A DNA stretch of 64,000 nt from Thermasporomyces composti (lineage in GTDB: Bacteria > Actinomycetota > Actinomycetes > Propionibacteriales > Actinopolymorphaceae): contig NZ_QTUC01000001.1 in the NCBI RefSeq assembly GCF_003386795.1, positions 2,046,001 through 2,110,000 of the forward strand, given 5' to 3'. Numbering within the stretch: position 1 is the first letter of the stretch; every line of letters starts with the position of its first letter. The position numbers were made by a program, and so were the translations under genes. The notes under the pieces were generated by a model, which did not search any database, was not told the DNA's origin, and saw nothing but the letters and a program-made list of their open reading frames with translations. Shown in pieces: positions 1-10,300 of this stretch.

Positions 1-1114
1 CGTCCGCGAGCCGTCTAGCGGCTGCTTCTGCCTTTCCAACTGTCTCTTGACAAAGAAGCAAAGCTTTATCTGTAAGGCTAACAATACGCTTGGTGAGCGT
101 CACACCGTCACCGCCTGCGGCCAGGTCAGGAAAGACAAACAGCCGGCGACCGGAGCGAGGCAGTGTTTTCGTTGGCCGCGGCATACGTACAATCTCGGCC
201 CGCCCAAACGCGCGTTCCAGCTCACCGCCTGATCCAAGCGTCGCAGAAACGTAAATACGCTGCTTAGCCCGCGAAAAAACCCTGTTCTCAAACGTGGGTG
301 GAATCATGGGGCGGATCTGGATACCACCGTACGATAAGTAAACACAGCACGAATGTAGTCCTTCACGAATCATGCCAAATCGAAACTTGTAAGGCTCAGG
401 GAGCTGAGCGAGAGTGGCGTCTAGTTTGGCGAGCGCATCCTTATCTACAGCAGGCAGAATTAGACGCACCTGGTGGTGTGCACCCAGATCATCTTTTCCG
501 CTGAGACGTTGCAGCAGTAAGTCGGGCAAAAAGGGCTTCAATGCATCTAGAACTAAAAAATAGAAGTCGCGCGCATCATGGCGGCGGATTGTCACACCGT
601 ACTCCTCGCCCACGAACTGCTCGCCAGCATGGGCGTCATCAAAAATGATCAAACGCGGTTCTGGCAGTTTAGGGTTGCTGTTGAAGATCGCACTGTACGT
701 GACAATTCCGATAGCCTCAGCACCCTCAACAGCGCTTTGTTCCCTGACCTCCCAATTGGACGCCGGTCCGATGAGCAGGTGACTAGGCACGCCCTCACGT
801 CGAGCGGTCACAAATACCTGTCGGGCGAGCTGCTTGGTCAGCGCAGCATAAATGACGGGTCCCTCGTTTTTGCGACGAACCCACTCACCAATCAGGAGAC
901 TTGGAATGGTCTTTCCGGATCCAGTCGGCAGCTCCAATGCAAGATCAGGTATTTCTTGATATTTTTCCGCGTAGGCTCGAATGACATCGCCCTGGTGCAC
1001 CCAAAGTCCATCCACTGCCTCTGTAGTTCGAGGTAGTGTGCCGCTGAGATACATTTCCTCGGGCGAATCGAACCGCTGCTGCGACTTCTTTGACTTGCCG
1101 ACGAACACCATCAT
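1..1114 (-). CDS. DEAD/DEAH-like helicase of a defence operon, 3' part beyond the left edge
   Basis: The frame was translated by hand and is open for 371 codons from ATG at 1114 (a second ATG is at 1111) to the window edge, so the C-terminal helicase domain is missing. Visible motifs are a Walker A loop LPTGSGKT near residues 62-69, a motif II DDAH near 159-162 and a motif III SAT near 290-292, all typical of superfamily 2 helicases. It lies 37 bases downstream of the DUF499 gene and reads the same way, so it is probably the last visible gene of the same operon. Five counted 60-base lines hold 29-37 G+C (about 53%), far below the rest of the window, which suggests separate acquisition. The substrate is unknown; a nucleic-acid translocase in anti-phage defence is an inference from context. 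Confidence 0.85.
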   Translation of the reverse strand, partial: MMVFVGKSKKSQQRFDSPEEMYLSGTLPRTTEAVDGLWVHQGDVIRAYAEKYQEIPDLALELPTGSGKTIPSLLIGEWVRRKNEGPVIYAALTKQLARQVFVTARREGVPSHLLIGPASNWEVREQSAVEGAEAIGIVTYSAIFNSNPKLPEPRLIIFDDAHAGEQFVGEEYGVTIRRHDARDFYFLVLDALKPFLPDLLLQRLSGKDDLGAHHQVRLILPAVDKDALAKLDATLAQLPEPYKFRFGMIREGLHSCCVYLSYGGIQIRPMIPPTFENRVFSRAKQRIYVSATLGSGGELERAFGRAEIVRMPRPTKTLPRSGRRLFVFPDLAAGGDGVTLTKRIVSLTDKALLLCQETVGKAEAAARRLAD

Positions 1115-1151
1115 GACTCGCTCTGCACCTCGTTAAGCACCTCTTGCGTGC

Positions 1152-4100
1152 TCAGTCGTTCTCAAAACCAAACTGTTCGAACTTGAGGGTTCTGGCGTTC
1201 TCGGTCACGATGCGAACCTTGTCATCTGGAAATCCGTCGGGCTTCACGGCGCTGATCTCCACTCGTACCTGCAGCTGAGCTCCCTCGGCGGCGGCTAGGT
1301 GCTGCAGGATCTCTTGTGCGATGCGGGTGAGGTCGCGGCCGTAGCGTTCGGGGTTCAGCTGCATGACGCCGAAGAAGCGAACGTTCTGCGGGGACGGTGG
1401 CTCGGGACGGGGTGACTGATCGGCCTCGTCAGGAGCAGGACGGACGGAAGTGGTCGTGCCCTCTGCGGCGCCGACTTCCGCACCACCCGTGACGGTACTG
1501 ACGGTCGCCGCAGCTCGTTCGGCCTCTTGCTGTTGACGCGCGATGGCTGGCAGGACCAGCAAGGTCGAGTCGGTGATCGGCCCGAAGGTTCCTTCGTGCG
1601 GGATAGTCAGACCCTTGTAACGGCCTGATGTCTCGTCGAAGCCTTCAGCGAGCGCGAAGCCCTCCTGCTCCCAGGTGATTTCATTGAGCACGGCCCGTAC
1701 CGCGTCGTCGAGCACCGAACGGTCGCGCAGCCGAGTGAGGTACGGGTGGCGGCAGTAGTACGCCCACAGGTCTCCTACCGAAACGTGGCCGTGGGACCAC
1801 ACCACCGAAAGCAGACCGTCCAGCTCCATCCGGATGTTGCGAGGCGCGTAGGTACTGGTGAGGAGTCCTTCCTGGCGGAGCCTCGCGGAGACGCGCGGTC
1901 CGAGCCCGTCCCTCGCACTCTCCGCCCGGAGCGCCCGCAGAGTCACCGGCCCGGCCGGATCCGGTTGGTCCGGTACGAGCACCCAGATGTACGTCTCGGC
2001 GATGCGCCGCTTCACCGTGTCGTCGGCGTCGTCGCGACGGCGCTGCGCCATCGCCGCCTGCTGTGGCGCCAGGTTCAGCTCGGTGACCCGCTCACAGATG
2101 TACCGCCACGCGAGCAGGTCGCGCACGGCCTCGTCCAACTCCTCCAGGCGCCGGTCGTCCGGGGCGAGGAACACGACCATGTTGCGGTTGGTCCGTGGCG
2201 CCGTTCCGCGGGTCTCCAAACACTGCCGGGCGAACCGCATCGCCGGCGAGTCGTCACCATTGCGCACGTGCTTGTCCCGCGGGTGCAGGATGACCAGCTT
2301 GGCCTCCTCGCTGTCGGGCACCGAGCCGGTGTCGTCTGGGCAGGCGTGGACCGTGGCGAAGTCGCCAGCCGTGCGACGCTCACGACCAAGCCGCTCGACC
2401 AGCTCAGCCCAAACCGCCTCGGGGTGCTCACGCAGCCGGTCGGCGTAGTCCTGCGCGGTTCTGGTGACCGATGCCTGCGTGTCATACCAGTAGCGCGCGT
2501 TGTCGACGTAGAGGTAGGTGGCGCGCTGGCTGAGCACCTCCAACGCCGACCCGAAGTTGCCGACGGTGTCGCCGGGCACCGCCACGCCGGCCCAGATGTG
2601 CTGACGTTCGATGCCCTTGTGAGCGCTGCGCAGAGTAGGTGCGGATCCGATGAAGATCGTGCGGGCGATGCGGCGGGTCAGCGCACGCTCACCAAACGCG
2701 GGCCGCTGTGTGTCGATCTCGACCGGGGTGGAGCCGTCACCGTCGATGTCCGCGTCAATGATCGGTTTCCAGGCGTCGGGTAGGTACTGGGTCAACTCAC
2801 CGGAGACGGTGTTGAGCATCAACGGCACCGAGCCGGGCATGATGAGCGGGCTCGCGTCCTGTGACCGCCACAGCTCGTGCACCACCTTGCTGATCAACCG
2901 CAGGACGCCTCGAGTGCGCTGGAAACGCTCGAGTGTGGACCAGTCCTGGTAGAGCCGGTCGAACAGCTCCGGGTGGATGGGGTACGCCCGACGAATCCGC
3001 TCCTCGTAGGCGATCTCCCCGAACTGGCGAGGAAACTCGTCCCGGTGCTGGGAGTAGAACTCGACGAACCGCCGGGCAACCGCGGCGATGTCCCGCTGGG
3101 CGTCCGCATCGGGCGGCTCGAAAAGCCGCCGGCGGACGATCTCGAACGACTCCTCGCCGGTAGCCGGCCGCCATGGATGGGCGATGCGGCGGACGACGTT
3201 CTGCAGGCGTTCCAGCGCCTTCTGCCCGTTGGGGCCTCCGACCTCCAAGTCGCTTCCACCCGTACCGTCCGGACCGGTCGGGGTATCCGATGCTGGGATC
3301 GAGATCACCAACAGCGCGCCCTTGATGGCCTTGACGGTCTCGGTGAGGGTCTGCGCGAACGTGAACTGGGTGTCGAACGTCCCAGCAGGCAGGTCGTCGC
3401 GGCCGTAGAGCTGACGAGCGTACGCCACCCACTCGTCGATGAGGATGAGGCAGGGGGTGTGCGCGGCGATGAGCTCGTGCAGCGCGGTGCCGGGGTTGGT
3501 GGCGGTACGGTCCGCCTCGGCGACGATGTCGTACGCGGCTCGCCCGCCGAGCTGCCAGGCCAGCTCGCCCCAGATAGTGCGAACCTCGGTGCCATCCTCT
3601 TTGACACTCGTTTCACCAGGGGCAGGCATGAGCCGAGTGCCGACCAGCGCCACCCTGCGCACCTGGCCAGGGCCGGGAAGAGTGATCCCCTCGAGCGCGT
3701 CCTGCACCTCCTGCGGGAAGGCGGTGACTGGCGTACCAGAGAACAGGTGGTAGAGCGCCAGCATGGAGTGAGTCTTGCCACCGCCGAAGTTGGTCTGCAG
3801 GTTGATGATGGGGCTGGCGTTCCTATCGCCGGCGATCCGGCGCGCGGCCCGCTCGATGAGGTCCCGCAGCCCATCGGTTAGGTAGGTACGTTGGAAGAAC
3901 TCGACAGGGTCCCGGTACTCCGGACCCACGTCAGTGCTGCCGGTCGCGACCATGTAGAGGTCGGCGGCGAACTCGGCGGCGTCGTAGCGCCCTGTGGCCA
4001 CGTCCTCGTGTGGTGTGATGACCTCCCGCCAGGGCTTGAGCCCAGTACCAGGCACGTCCGGCATGCTCGATCGGAGCGCTCGCCGGGTCTCCGCCTCGTA

Positions 4101-4526
4101 CTGCGCCCGCTGGTGATCCAGTCGCAGCTTGCGTACCTGCTCGGCGTGTCCGAGCGCACCAGCGGCTATCAGGAGGCGTTCCATGGTGTCCAGGGCACGG
4201 TACGTGTCGTCCGGGCTGAACGGAGCGTTGTGCGCCCAGCGGTTGCCAACCTCGCGCAGCTCGGTGGCAAACGACTGCTCCGTGCGCGAAAGCTTGTCCT
4301 TAAAGACCCGCCACTCTTCGGTTATCACGCGCAGCAGCAGCCGAGGATCGCGCTTGTCGTATGTCTTCGCCGCGCCGTGCCTCGTTTCGTCGCGGGCGGC
4401 CAGCATCTCCAGCCAATCGCGCCCAGCCGGCACCGCAGCGGTCATCGCGTCGTCAACGAAACGCTCAAGCCCGGCCGCCAGGATCTCCAGGCCCCTGCCA
4501 ATCCGTTCCCGGTTGCTGATGGCCAT
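1152..4526 (-). CDS. DUF499 P-loop ATPase with N-terminal Swt1-type HEPN domain
   Basis: A protein of 1124 residues. Residues 1-150 (starting ISNRERIGRGLEILAAGLER) resemble the Swt1 family HEPN domain, with an RWAHN-type motif near residues 97-100. The ATPase follows with Walker A GGGKTH near 248-253 and Walker B LILIDEW about 130 residues later, as in COG1483/DUF499. ATG 4526 is preferred over an upstream in-frame start at 4592, because it sits 7 bases after the methylase stop behind GGAG/GAGG. Proteins of this family recur beside DUF1156 methylases and helicases in bacterial defence islands (established); the mechanism is not known to me. HEPN domains are often RNases, so a toxic effector role is possible but is inference. 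Confidence 0.9.
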   Translation of the reverse strand: MAISNRERIGRGLEILAAGLERFVDDAMTAAVPAGRDWLEMLAARDETRHGAAKTYDKRDPRLLLRVITEEWRVFKDKLSRTEQSFATELREVGNRWAHNAPFSPDDTYRALDTMERLLIAAGALGHAEQVRKLRLDHQRAQYEAETRRALRSSMPDVPGTGLKPWREVITPHEDVATGRYDAAEFAADLYMVATGSTDVGPEYRDPVEFFQRTYLTDGLRDLIERAARRIAGDRNASPIINLQTNFGGGKTHSMLALYHLFSGTPVTAFPQEVQDALEGITLPGPGQVRRVALVGTRLMPAPGETSVKEDGTEVRTIWGELAWQLGGRAAYDIVAEADRTATNPGTALHELIAAHTPCLILIDEWVAYARQLYGRDDLPAGTFDTQFTFAQTLTETVKAIKGALLVISIPASDTPTGPDGTGGSDLEVGGPNGQKALERLQNVVRRIAHPWRPATGEESFEIVRRRLFEPPDADAQRDIAAVARRFVEFYSQHRDEFPRQFGEIAYEERIRRAYPIHPELFDRLYQDWSTLERFQRTRGVLRLISKVVHELWRSQDASPLIMPGSVPLMLNTVSGELTQYLPDAWKPIIDADIDGDGSTPVEIDTQRPAFGERALTRRIARTIFIGSAPTLRSAHKGIERQHIWAGVAVPGDTVGNFGSALEVLSQRATYLYVDNARYWYDTQASVTRTAQDYADRLREHPEAVWAELVERLGRERRTAGDFATVHACPDDTGSVPDSEEAKLVILHPRDKHVRNGDDSPAMRFARQCLETRGTAPRTNRNMVVFLAPDDRRLEELDEAVRDLLAWRYICERVTELNLAPQQAAMAQRRRDDADDTVKRRIAETYIWVLVPDQPDPAGPVTLRALRAESARDGLGPRVSARLRQEGLLTSTYAPRNIRMELDGLLSVVWSHGHVSVGDLWAYYCRHPYLTRLRDRSVLDDAVRAVLNEITWEQEGFALAEGFDETSGRYKGLTIPHEGTFGPITDSTLLVLPAIARQQQEAERAAATVSTVTGGAEVGAAEGTTTSVRPAPDEADQSPRPEPPSPQNVRFFGVMQLNPERYGRDLTRIAQEILQHLAAAEGAQLQVRVEISAVKPDGFPDDKVRIVTENARTLKFEQFGFEND

Positions 4527-4533
4527 CCGCGCC

Positions 4534-7368
4534 TCACTCCTCGTCCGTGCCGAAGTCCAGCTGGGTCTGGGCCGATGGCGGCGTGAGCGCACCGCCGGTC
4601 CGGGTCGCCGCGGACACGTCCGTCCACGAAGTACCGAGGTTGTTGAACAGCAGACCGGTCCTACTCCAGTTCTTCTTCTCGCAGATCGAATAGAGCAGGT
4701 ACGCCAACTCCTTGGCGGCGTCCAAGTCGACCCGTCGGCCGGCTGTAGCCATCAACCGGGCTGCCTCATCTACGCCCTTCTCGTCGAGCGCTTTGGCCAG
4801 CCGTAGCACGACCTCCCACACACTGATCCGGTCATCGCCGGCCGGATCCCAGTTCTCCGACAGCTCGGAGGGCTCAAGCAGTCGCGCCTTGCCTGCCCGT
4901 GACCAGAAAATCCCGCCACGAACAAGCCCGTCGACCGATGTGTTAGTGGCACGTGACAGCTCGTCGGCGCGCCCGTACGGCTGCTCATCCCAGCCGAACT
5001 GCTGAAACCAACGCACGCAGAACCGGGTGTCCGTGTCAAAGTCACCCTCCTGCTCCGCCAGCACCTCATCCAGTGCCTCGTTGATGAGCGTCAGTGCGGT
5101 GCGCACGGTCATTTTGGAGCCATCCGGCTCGACAACCTTCGCGTACCGGGAGAAGATCGCCATGCCCGGCCCGATCGCCGCCTGCGCCAGGTCTACCGGC
5201 GCGATGCTAGCCTGCTGCAGCTCCTTGAGCCGACTCGGAAGCTCCCCCTTCAATGCAGCTAGGAATGCCCGCCGAGTTGACGGTGGCGCATCCTCCGGCC
5301 GTGGACGGCACGCCAAGACAACGGACGACGCCAGCGCGTTAGAGTCTTGTCCGCGCAACCGTGAAGCATTCTCCGTCCGCATGGGCCATGTGCCAGTCAC
5401 TTCCCATCCGGAATGGATCAACCCTTCGAGAAGGGCTTCCCAACCCGTACTCGCGGCTCCCTCATGACTCTTCTCGGTCTGCTTGAATGCATAGAAGATG
5501 GTGATCGGCGTGGTAGGCACACCCCCACGCCGTATTAGGTCAAATACACGGACGAAGCCTTTCTCAAAGTATCTAGTAGCAGCTGCCTTGTCACCCCGGC
5601 GGAAGGGATCTGCGACGAGCTCGGCTTCTTTTGGAGTCAACATCGTCCCAAGAACCGACGGCAGGACCCGCGCTAGGCATCGGCGCAGCCACACATAGAA
5701 AAAGTCGGCGAGGTCGGCATAACCGACGTTGTCGTAGTAGGGAGGGTCTGTGGAAACCAGCATGGAGTCATAGGGGCGACGTGCGGCGTCAGCACAAGTG
5801 ACCCTTCCCGGTCGAGCTGCGGGTGGCGCGAATGGTCGGCTCTCTATCGCCCTGATCGCGCCATCGATTAGTACGGCTACGGAGCCCGACGACTCGCCAA
5901 GTGGCGATCCCTCGGCGAAGTCCCAGGTCATCGGGATAGCCTGCCTACCGAAGAGGTGGCGGGGACATTCCGCTACAGGCTCCCAGCCGCACAGGCGATT
6001 GCCAAGATCAGCCAGTCGACTAACGAGAAACGCCAAATATACGCTAACCGCGTCCGCGTAGGCAGCCGCGTCAGCGCCGCCCGCTTCGAGGCGGTCGCCC
6101 TCTGGCATTCCGGCGGCAAGTGCGTCGGCGAGAACCTTCTCACGGGCCTCTTTAACAATGTCGCAAAAAGTGTTGAGCGCGGTCAACTGGCGCGGAGTGA
6201 ACAAGTCGGCGTGCCGGGTAATGCCGTATCCCTGGACCCGGAAACCGAGCGCCGCTTCCGGGAGTTCGGTATCGGGGACTTCGGCAGGGATGGGGACGTC
6301 AGCGGCAGCTTCGTGTTCCGAGTTGGGCGGGAGGTAGACGCGGCGGCGGTCACCTTCAGCGACGATCGCCATCAGCTGCGCACCCATCCGCTTTGCCTTG
6401 CCCTCGGCGCGTACATAGGACAGCGGTACAGCCGTCTTACACGCCACGCAGACCGCACCGTTGCGGGTGACCGTGCCATCGTTGTCCTTCGTCGGCGCAT
6501 GCGCAGGGTCGTGACCGATCGAAAACTCGACCCGGCCGTCGACCACCTTCGGGACGACGTACGCCTCCTTGCCCTTCTTCTTGCCGAGCCACCACGATCG
6601 GACTAGAGGCATACGGATGCCGCAGGCGGGGTTGGGACAGGTGACTGTGCGCGCCCAGATCCAGGCGATCACATTCGCCTCACTGCCGTCGGGCAGCTTC
6701 GCTTTCGGATACATGTACCCGATGCGCTTCTCGGCCTCGTCGCGAATCCACTCCCCGTACCGGCGCACGTCCTCGGCTAGCCCAGTCGCCCGTGGCCACT
6801 CTCCCATGCGTGACTCCGCTGCGCCTGGGAACACCGGCGGCCGGCCAGCGAACTTTGGCGGAATTTCGATCAACGCCTTATTGATCAACACCGCCACTGG
6901 GTTCAGGTCGCTGGCGTGCGCCTCCAGGCCGAGCCGCTGCGCCTCGAGCGGGATCGAGCCGCCGCCAGCGAAGGGATCGAGAATCGTCGGTGGCTTGCCG
7001 TCGAAGCACTTCGCGATCTCCTCGCGCGCCTCACGGAGAAGCGTCTCATCGTTACTGTTCTCCCACTTCACCAGGCGCTCTATGAGATCGAACAGTCGCC
7101 GCCGTTCTTTGGCCTGGAGCTCCTCGGTGGGGAACCGGTCCGGGTGCGCGGACGGATCGTCGACGAGCTGAGCGAACAGCACCGCTCGGCAGGCAGCCAA
7201 TGGTCGTCTCGCCCACCACAGGTGCAGCGTCGACGGGTGGCCGTGCCGGATCGACTTCTCCCGTGCCGACTCCCGGTTAATCGCCTCCAGCGGCAACGCC
7301 ACCTCAATGAGCTTGCGCTTGACCGGCGCTTGCGTCGTGCTCACAGCGGTGCTACTCCCTTGCTCCAC
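4534..7368 (-). CDS. DUF1156 family N6-adenine DNA methyltransferase
   Basis: 944 residues from GTG 7368. The N-terminus carries the DUF1156 hallmark (KRKLIEVALPLEAINRES near 17-34, then LHLWWARRPLAA). SAM-binding motif I DPFAGGG is at 131-137 and catalytic motif IV DPPY at 542-545, the order expected of adenine methylases. Cysteine pairs at 245/250 and 308/311 may hold a zinc. The first 28 bases overlap the helicase gene; a second GTG at 7344 overlaps that gene's TGA (GTGA) behind AAGGGAG, so either start fits translational coupling. It probably marks host DNA for a restriction-type system. G+C is uneven (60-base lines of 29 and 36 G+C against 40 or more nearby), suggesting mosaic origin. 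Confidence 0.93.
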   Translation of the reverse strand: MEQGSSTAVSTTQAPVKRKLIEVALPLEAINRESAREKSIRHGHPSTLHLWWARRPLAACRAVLFAQLVDDPSAHPDRFPTEELQAKERRRLFDLIERLVKWENSNDETLLREAREEIAKCFDGKPPTILDPFAGGGSIPLEAQRLGLEAHASDLNPVAVLINKALIEIPPKFAGRPPVFPGAAESRMGEWPRATGLAEDVRRYGEWIRDEAEKRIGYMYPKAKLPDGSEANVIAWIWARTVTCPNPACGIRMPLVRSWWLGKKKGKEAYVVPKVVDGRVEFSIGHDPAHAPTKDNDGTVTRNGAVCVACKTAVPLSYVRAEGKAKRMGAQLMAIVAEGDRRRVYLPPNSEHEAAADVPIPAEVPDTELPEAALGFRVQGYGITRHADLFTPRQLTALNTFCDIVKEAREKVLADALAAGMPEGDRLEAGGADAAAYADAVSVYLAFLVSRLADLGNRLCGWEPVAECPRHLFGRQAIPMTWDFAEGSPLGESSGSVAVLIDGAIRAIESRPFAPPAARPGRVTCADAARRPYDSMLVSTDPPYYDNVGYADLADFFYVWLRRCLARVLPSVLGTMLTPKEAELVADPFRRGDKAAATRYFEKGFVRVFDLIRRGGVPTTPITIFYAFKQTEKSHEGAASTGWEALLEGLIHSGWEVTGTWPMRTENASRLRGQDSNALASSVVLACRPRPEDAPPSTRRAFLAALKGELPSRLKELQQASIAPVDLAQAAIGPGMAIFSRYAKVVEPDGSKMTVRTALTLINEALDEVLAEQEGDFDTDTRFCVRWFQQFGWDEQPYGRADELSRATNTSVDGLVRGGIFWSRAGKARLLEPSELSENWDPAGDDRISVWEVVLRLAKALDEKGVDEAARLMATAGRRVDLDAAKELAYLLYSICEKKNWSRTGLLFNNLGTSWTDVSAATRTGGALTPPSAQTQLDFGTDEE

Positions 7369-10300
7369 ATCTCCTGCCAGTTGCCGCGTACCGCGTCCGC
7401 GGCGAAGCTACCGAACTCGAATCCGCGGAACGGATCGAGCACGTACCGCACCTCATCAAACTCGGGCCCCTCCGGGTGGACGCTCACCAGTGCCAGCCGG
7501 TACCGCTCGGCGTTCTGGCCATACAGCACCTCGTTGCGAGTCACCACGAAGTCCTCGGCGCCTGCCATTCGGCCCTTCACTTCGATAAAGACGTAGTGAC
7601 CGTCCGGCGTCAGCGACCGGATGTCGTAGCCCTTGTTGTTGTGCGGCATCTCGGTGGGCATCCGGCCTAGACGCCTCTCGGCGGCCATCACGGCCGCCAC
7701 AGCACGTCGGTTCACCTCCGCAGTGTCCTTGGCGTACGTCACGACTGGCCCACTACGCCGGCCGAGGAGCCGATCCAGGAGACCCTGCGGCACCACGAGC
7801 GCGCCACCGACGACCACGGGGGGCAAGGGTCGCAGCGCCTCGTCGAGGTCGAGCTCGGCAAGCCGCTTCTCCAGGCGCCGCTCCAGGTCGCGAGCACGGC
7901 GATGTGCGGTCTCCGGCTTGATCTTCAACGTCTTGCCGGCGGCTTGTTGGTCGAGCAACTCGGCGTACCGTGTGTCCCAGTAGTTGATCTCCTGGGTGAG
8001 CCGCTGCCGCACGTGGACCCGTGTGCGGGCAACCATCGTCTTGACCCGCTCCTCGGCCTCACGGAGGTGATCGTTCACTCCATGGGTGATCGCCCAGTTG
8101 ATCGCCAACTCTTCCACACCGGACGTGAGCCAGGATTCGGTCAACAGGCGCTTGAGGTGTGGCTCTTCATCGGCGGTGGGCGCCCTGTAGTCGAGGTACG
8201 GTGCCGGTCCAGCGGACTCCGCCTGCCCGTCTCGGCGAATCTCCACGAACTCAAAGCGCTTCGAGATCGTCTTGGCAGGGGTACGCCCATCGACGATCTC
8301 GTGCGTCATCGCCACCAGCAGTCGCGGCTCTTCACCCGGATCAGTTCCGTCGATGAGCAACGCGCCCTGCTTGAGCAGAGTGCCGTACCGCTCGATCACC
8401 ACATCGACGACCGAGTCGAGCAGCGGATGGCCTGGCGCGATGAGCGCGGCCTTGCTCTTTCCGGGTGGCTGGATGTACTTCCGGTCGAAACACACGCGCG
8501 CATAGCTGCGCAACACCGGTGGACCTGTGCCGATCTGCCGGTCGCGATCCCTGACCTCACCAGGAACGTGGCTGATCTCGTACCGGCCGGCCTCGCGCGC
8601 TGACATCACTCCGCCCAGCAGCCGGAACACCTCGCTGAAGAACGCCTGCACGTAGTGCGGCTGAAGTCTTCTGATACGCGCTTCCTCCATACGAAGTCGC
8701 AGCTCTTGAACGTCGGCCTCAGCGAGGACGTCATGGTGTAGCGCCCGCTCGGAAATCAGCTTCTCCATCGCCCTGCGGGGCTCGGCGTCGATGACCTGGT
8801 TGAGACGCTCTCGCACCTCAGGCTGATCTCCGTACCTGATCGCCTCGATCAGCACCTCACGCAGCGACCGTCCCTCGAACGCACGTCCGAGAACGTCGAA
8901 CACCTTCCCCTGGTAGGCACGCCGCTGCTCCTCCACCTTGGCGAGCAAGCGAAGGAAGACCGCGCCCTCACGGGTGTCGTCGGCCACAAGGTTCCAGAGC
9001 CGGCATACCTCCCGCTGCCCGATTCGGTGGATACGGCCGAACCGCTGATCGATACGGTTAGGGTTCCACGGCAGGTCGTAGTTGACCATCAGATGGGCAC
9101 GCTGCAAGTTCAAGCCTTCACCAGCCGCGTCGGTCGCCACGAGAACGACCGCATCCTTGTCGTTGGTGAATCGCTCCTGGGCAGCACGTCGTGCCTCACG
9201 CCGAACACCGCCGTGGATGGCGATGACAGCATCGTCTCGACCGAGCAAATCTTGAATTTGGTCGACGAGGTAGTTAAGGGTGTCGCGATGCTCGGTGAAG
9301 ATGATGATCTTGCGACGCGAGCCGTCCGTGTCATACATCGAGCTGTTGTCGAGCAGCAGGCTGCGGAGCTCGGTCCACTTCTTGTCCGTGCCCGACCACC
9401 GGACCCGTTGAGCCAGCTCCTCCAAGCCGGCGAGAATCTTGATCTCAGCGTCCAGCTCGGCAAGTGTGCGAGCCGCGGATGCGGTGTCGACGAGCTTCTC
9501 TTCAAGCTCCTCACGTTCGTCGCCAGTGAGGTCCTCGAGCATGTCCTCAGTGACCTCATCGGGTACGACCTCCGTCCCGTCACTGACGCGGCCGAGCAAC
9601 AGGGCGAGGCGGCGTTCCAGGTTGGTCTCACCCGCGCCACGTTCGGCGTACAGCTGCTGGCGGCGCTGCTCCAGCCTGCGGCGCCGGCGTTCCAGTGAAC
9701 GCAAGATCGCTTCGGGACTCGAGGCCAGCCGACGCTGGAGGACGGTCAAGGCGAAGCCGACTGTGTTGCCGCGCCGACCCTCACCTTCGGCCTTGAGCTG
9801 GTCAGCGCGGTTCATCTCCTCACGGACGTACTGGGTGACCGCCTCGTACAACTCACGCTCGAACGGCGAGAGCTGGTAGCGCAGGGTCTCCGCGATCCGC
9901 TCGGGGAACAGCGGCTTTCCCTCGAACGTCACCAGCTCTTCCTTGACCATGCGCCGCATCAGTCCGTCGGTATCGACCGAGTGCACTCCGTCGCGGTATC
10001 GGCCCTCGAATCGATCCGCGTCGAGCAGTGCCATGAACAGCTGGAAGTCCTCTTGCTTCCCGGTGTGCGGGGTGGCGGTCATCAGCAGGAAGTGCCGCGT
10101 CACCCGGCCGAGCAGGCGACCCAACTCATACCGCTTGGTGGTCTTCAGCTCCGTGCCGAAGTAGTGCGCGGACATGCGGTGCGCCTCATCGACCACCACC
10201 AGGTCCCAATCCGAACGCTCCAGCTGCTGCTTCAAGTCCTCGGCACGGGACAGCTGGTCCATCCGGGCGATGAGGAGCGGCACCTTGTCGAAGACCGACT

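Noticed and set aside
4527-4592. Upstream start for the DUF499 gene
   Set aside because: The extra 22 residues lie inside the methylase gene and are Arg-rich; ATG 4526 has the better ribosome-binding site.
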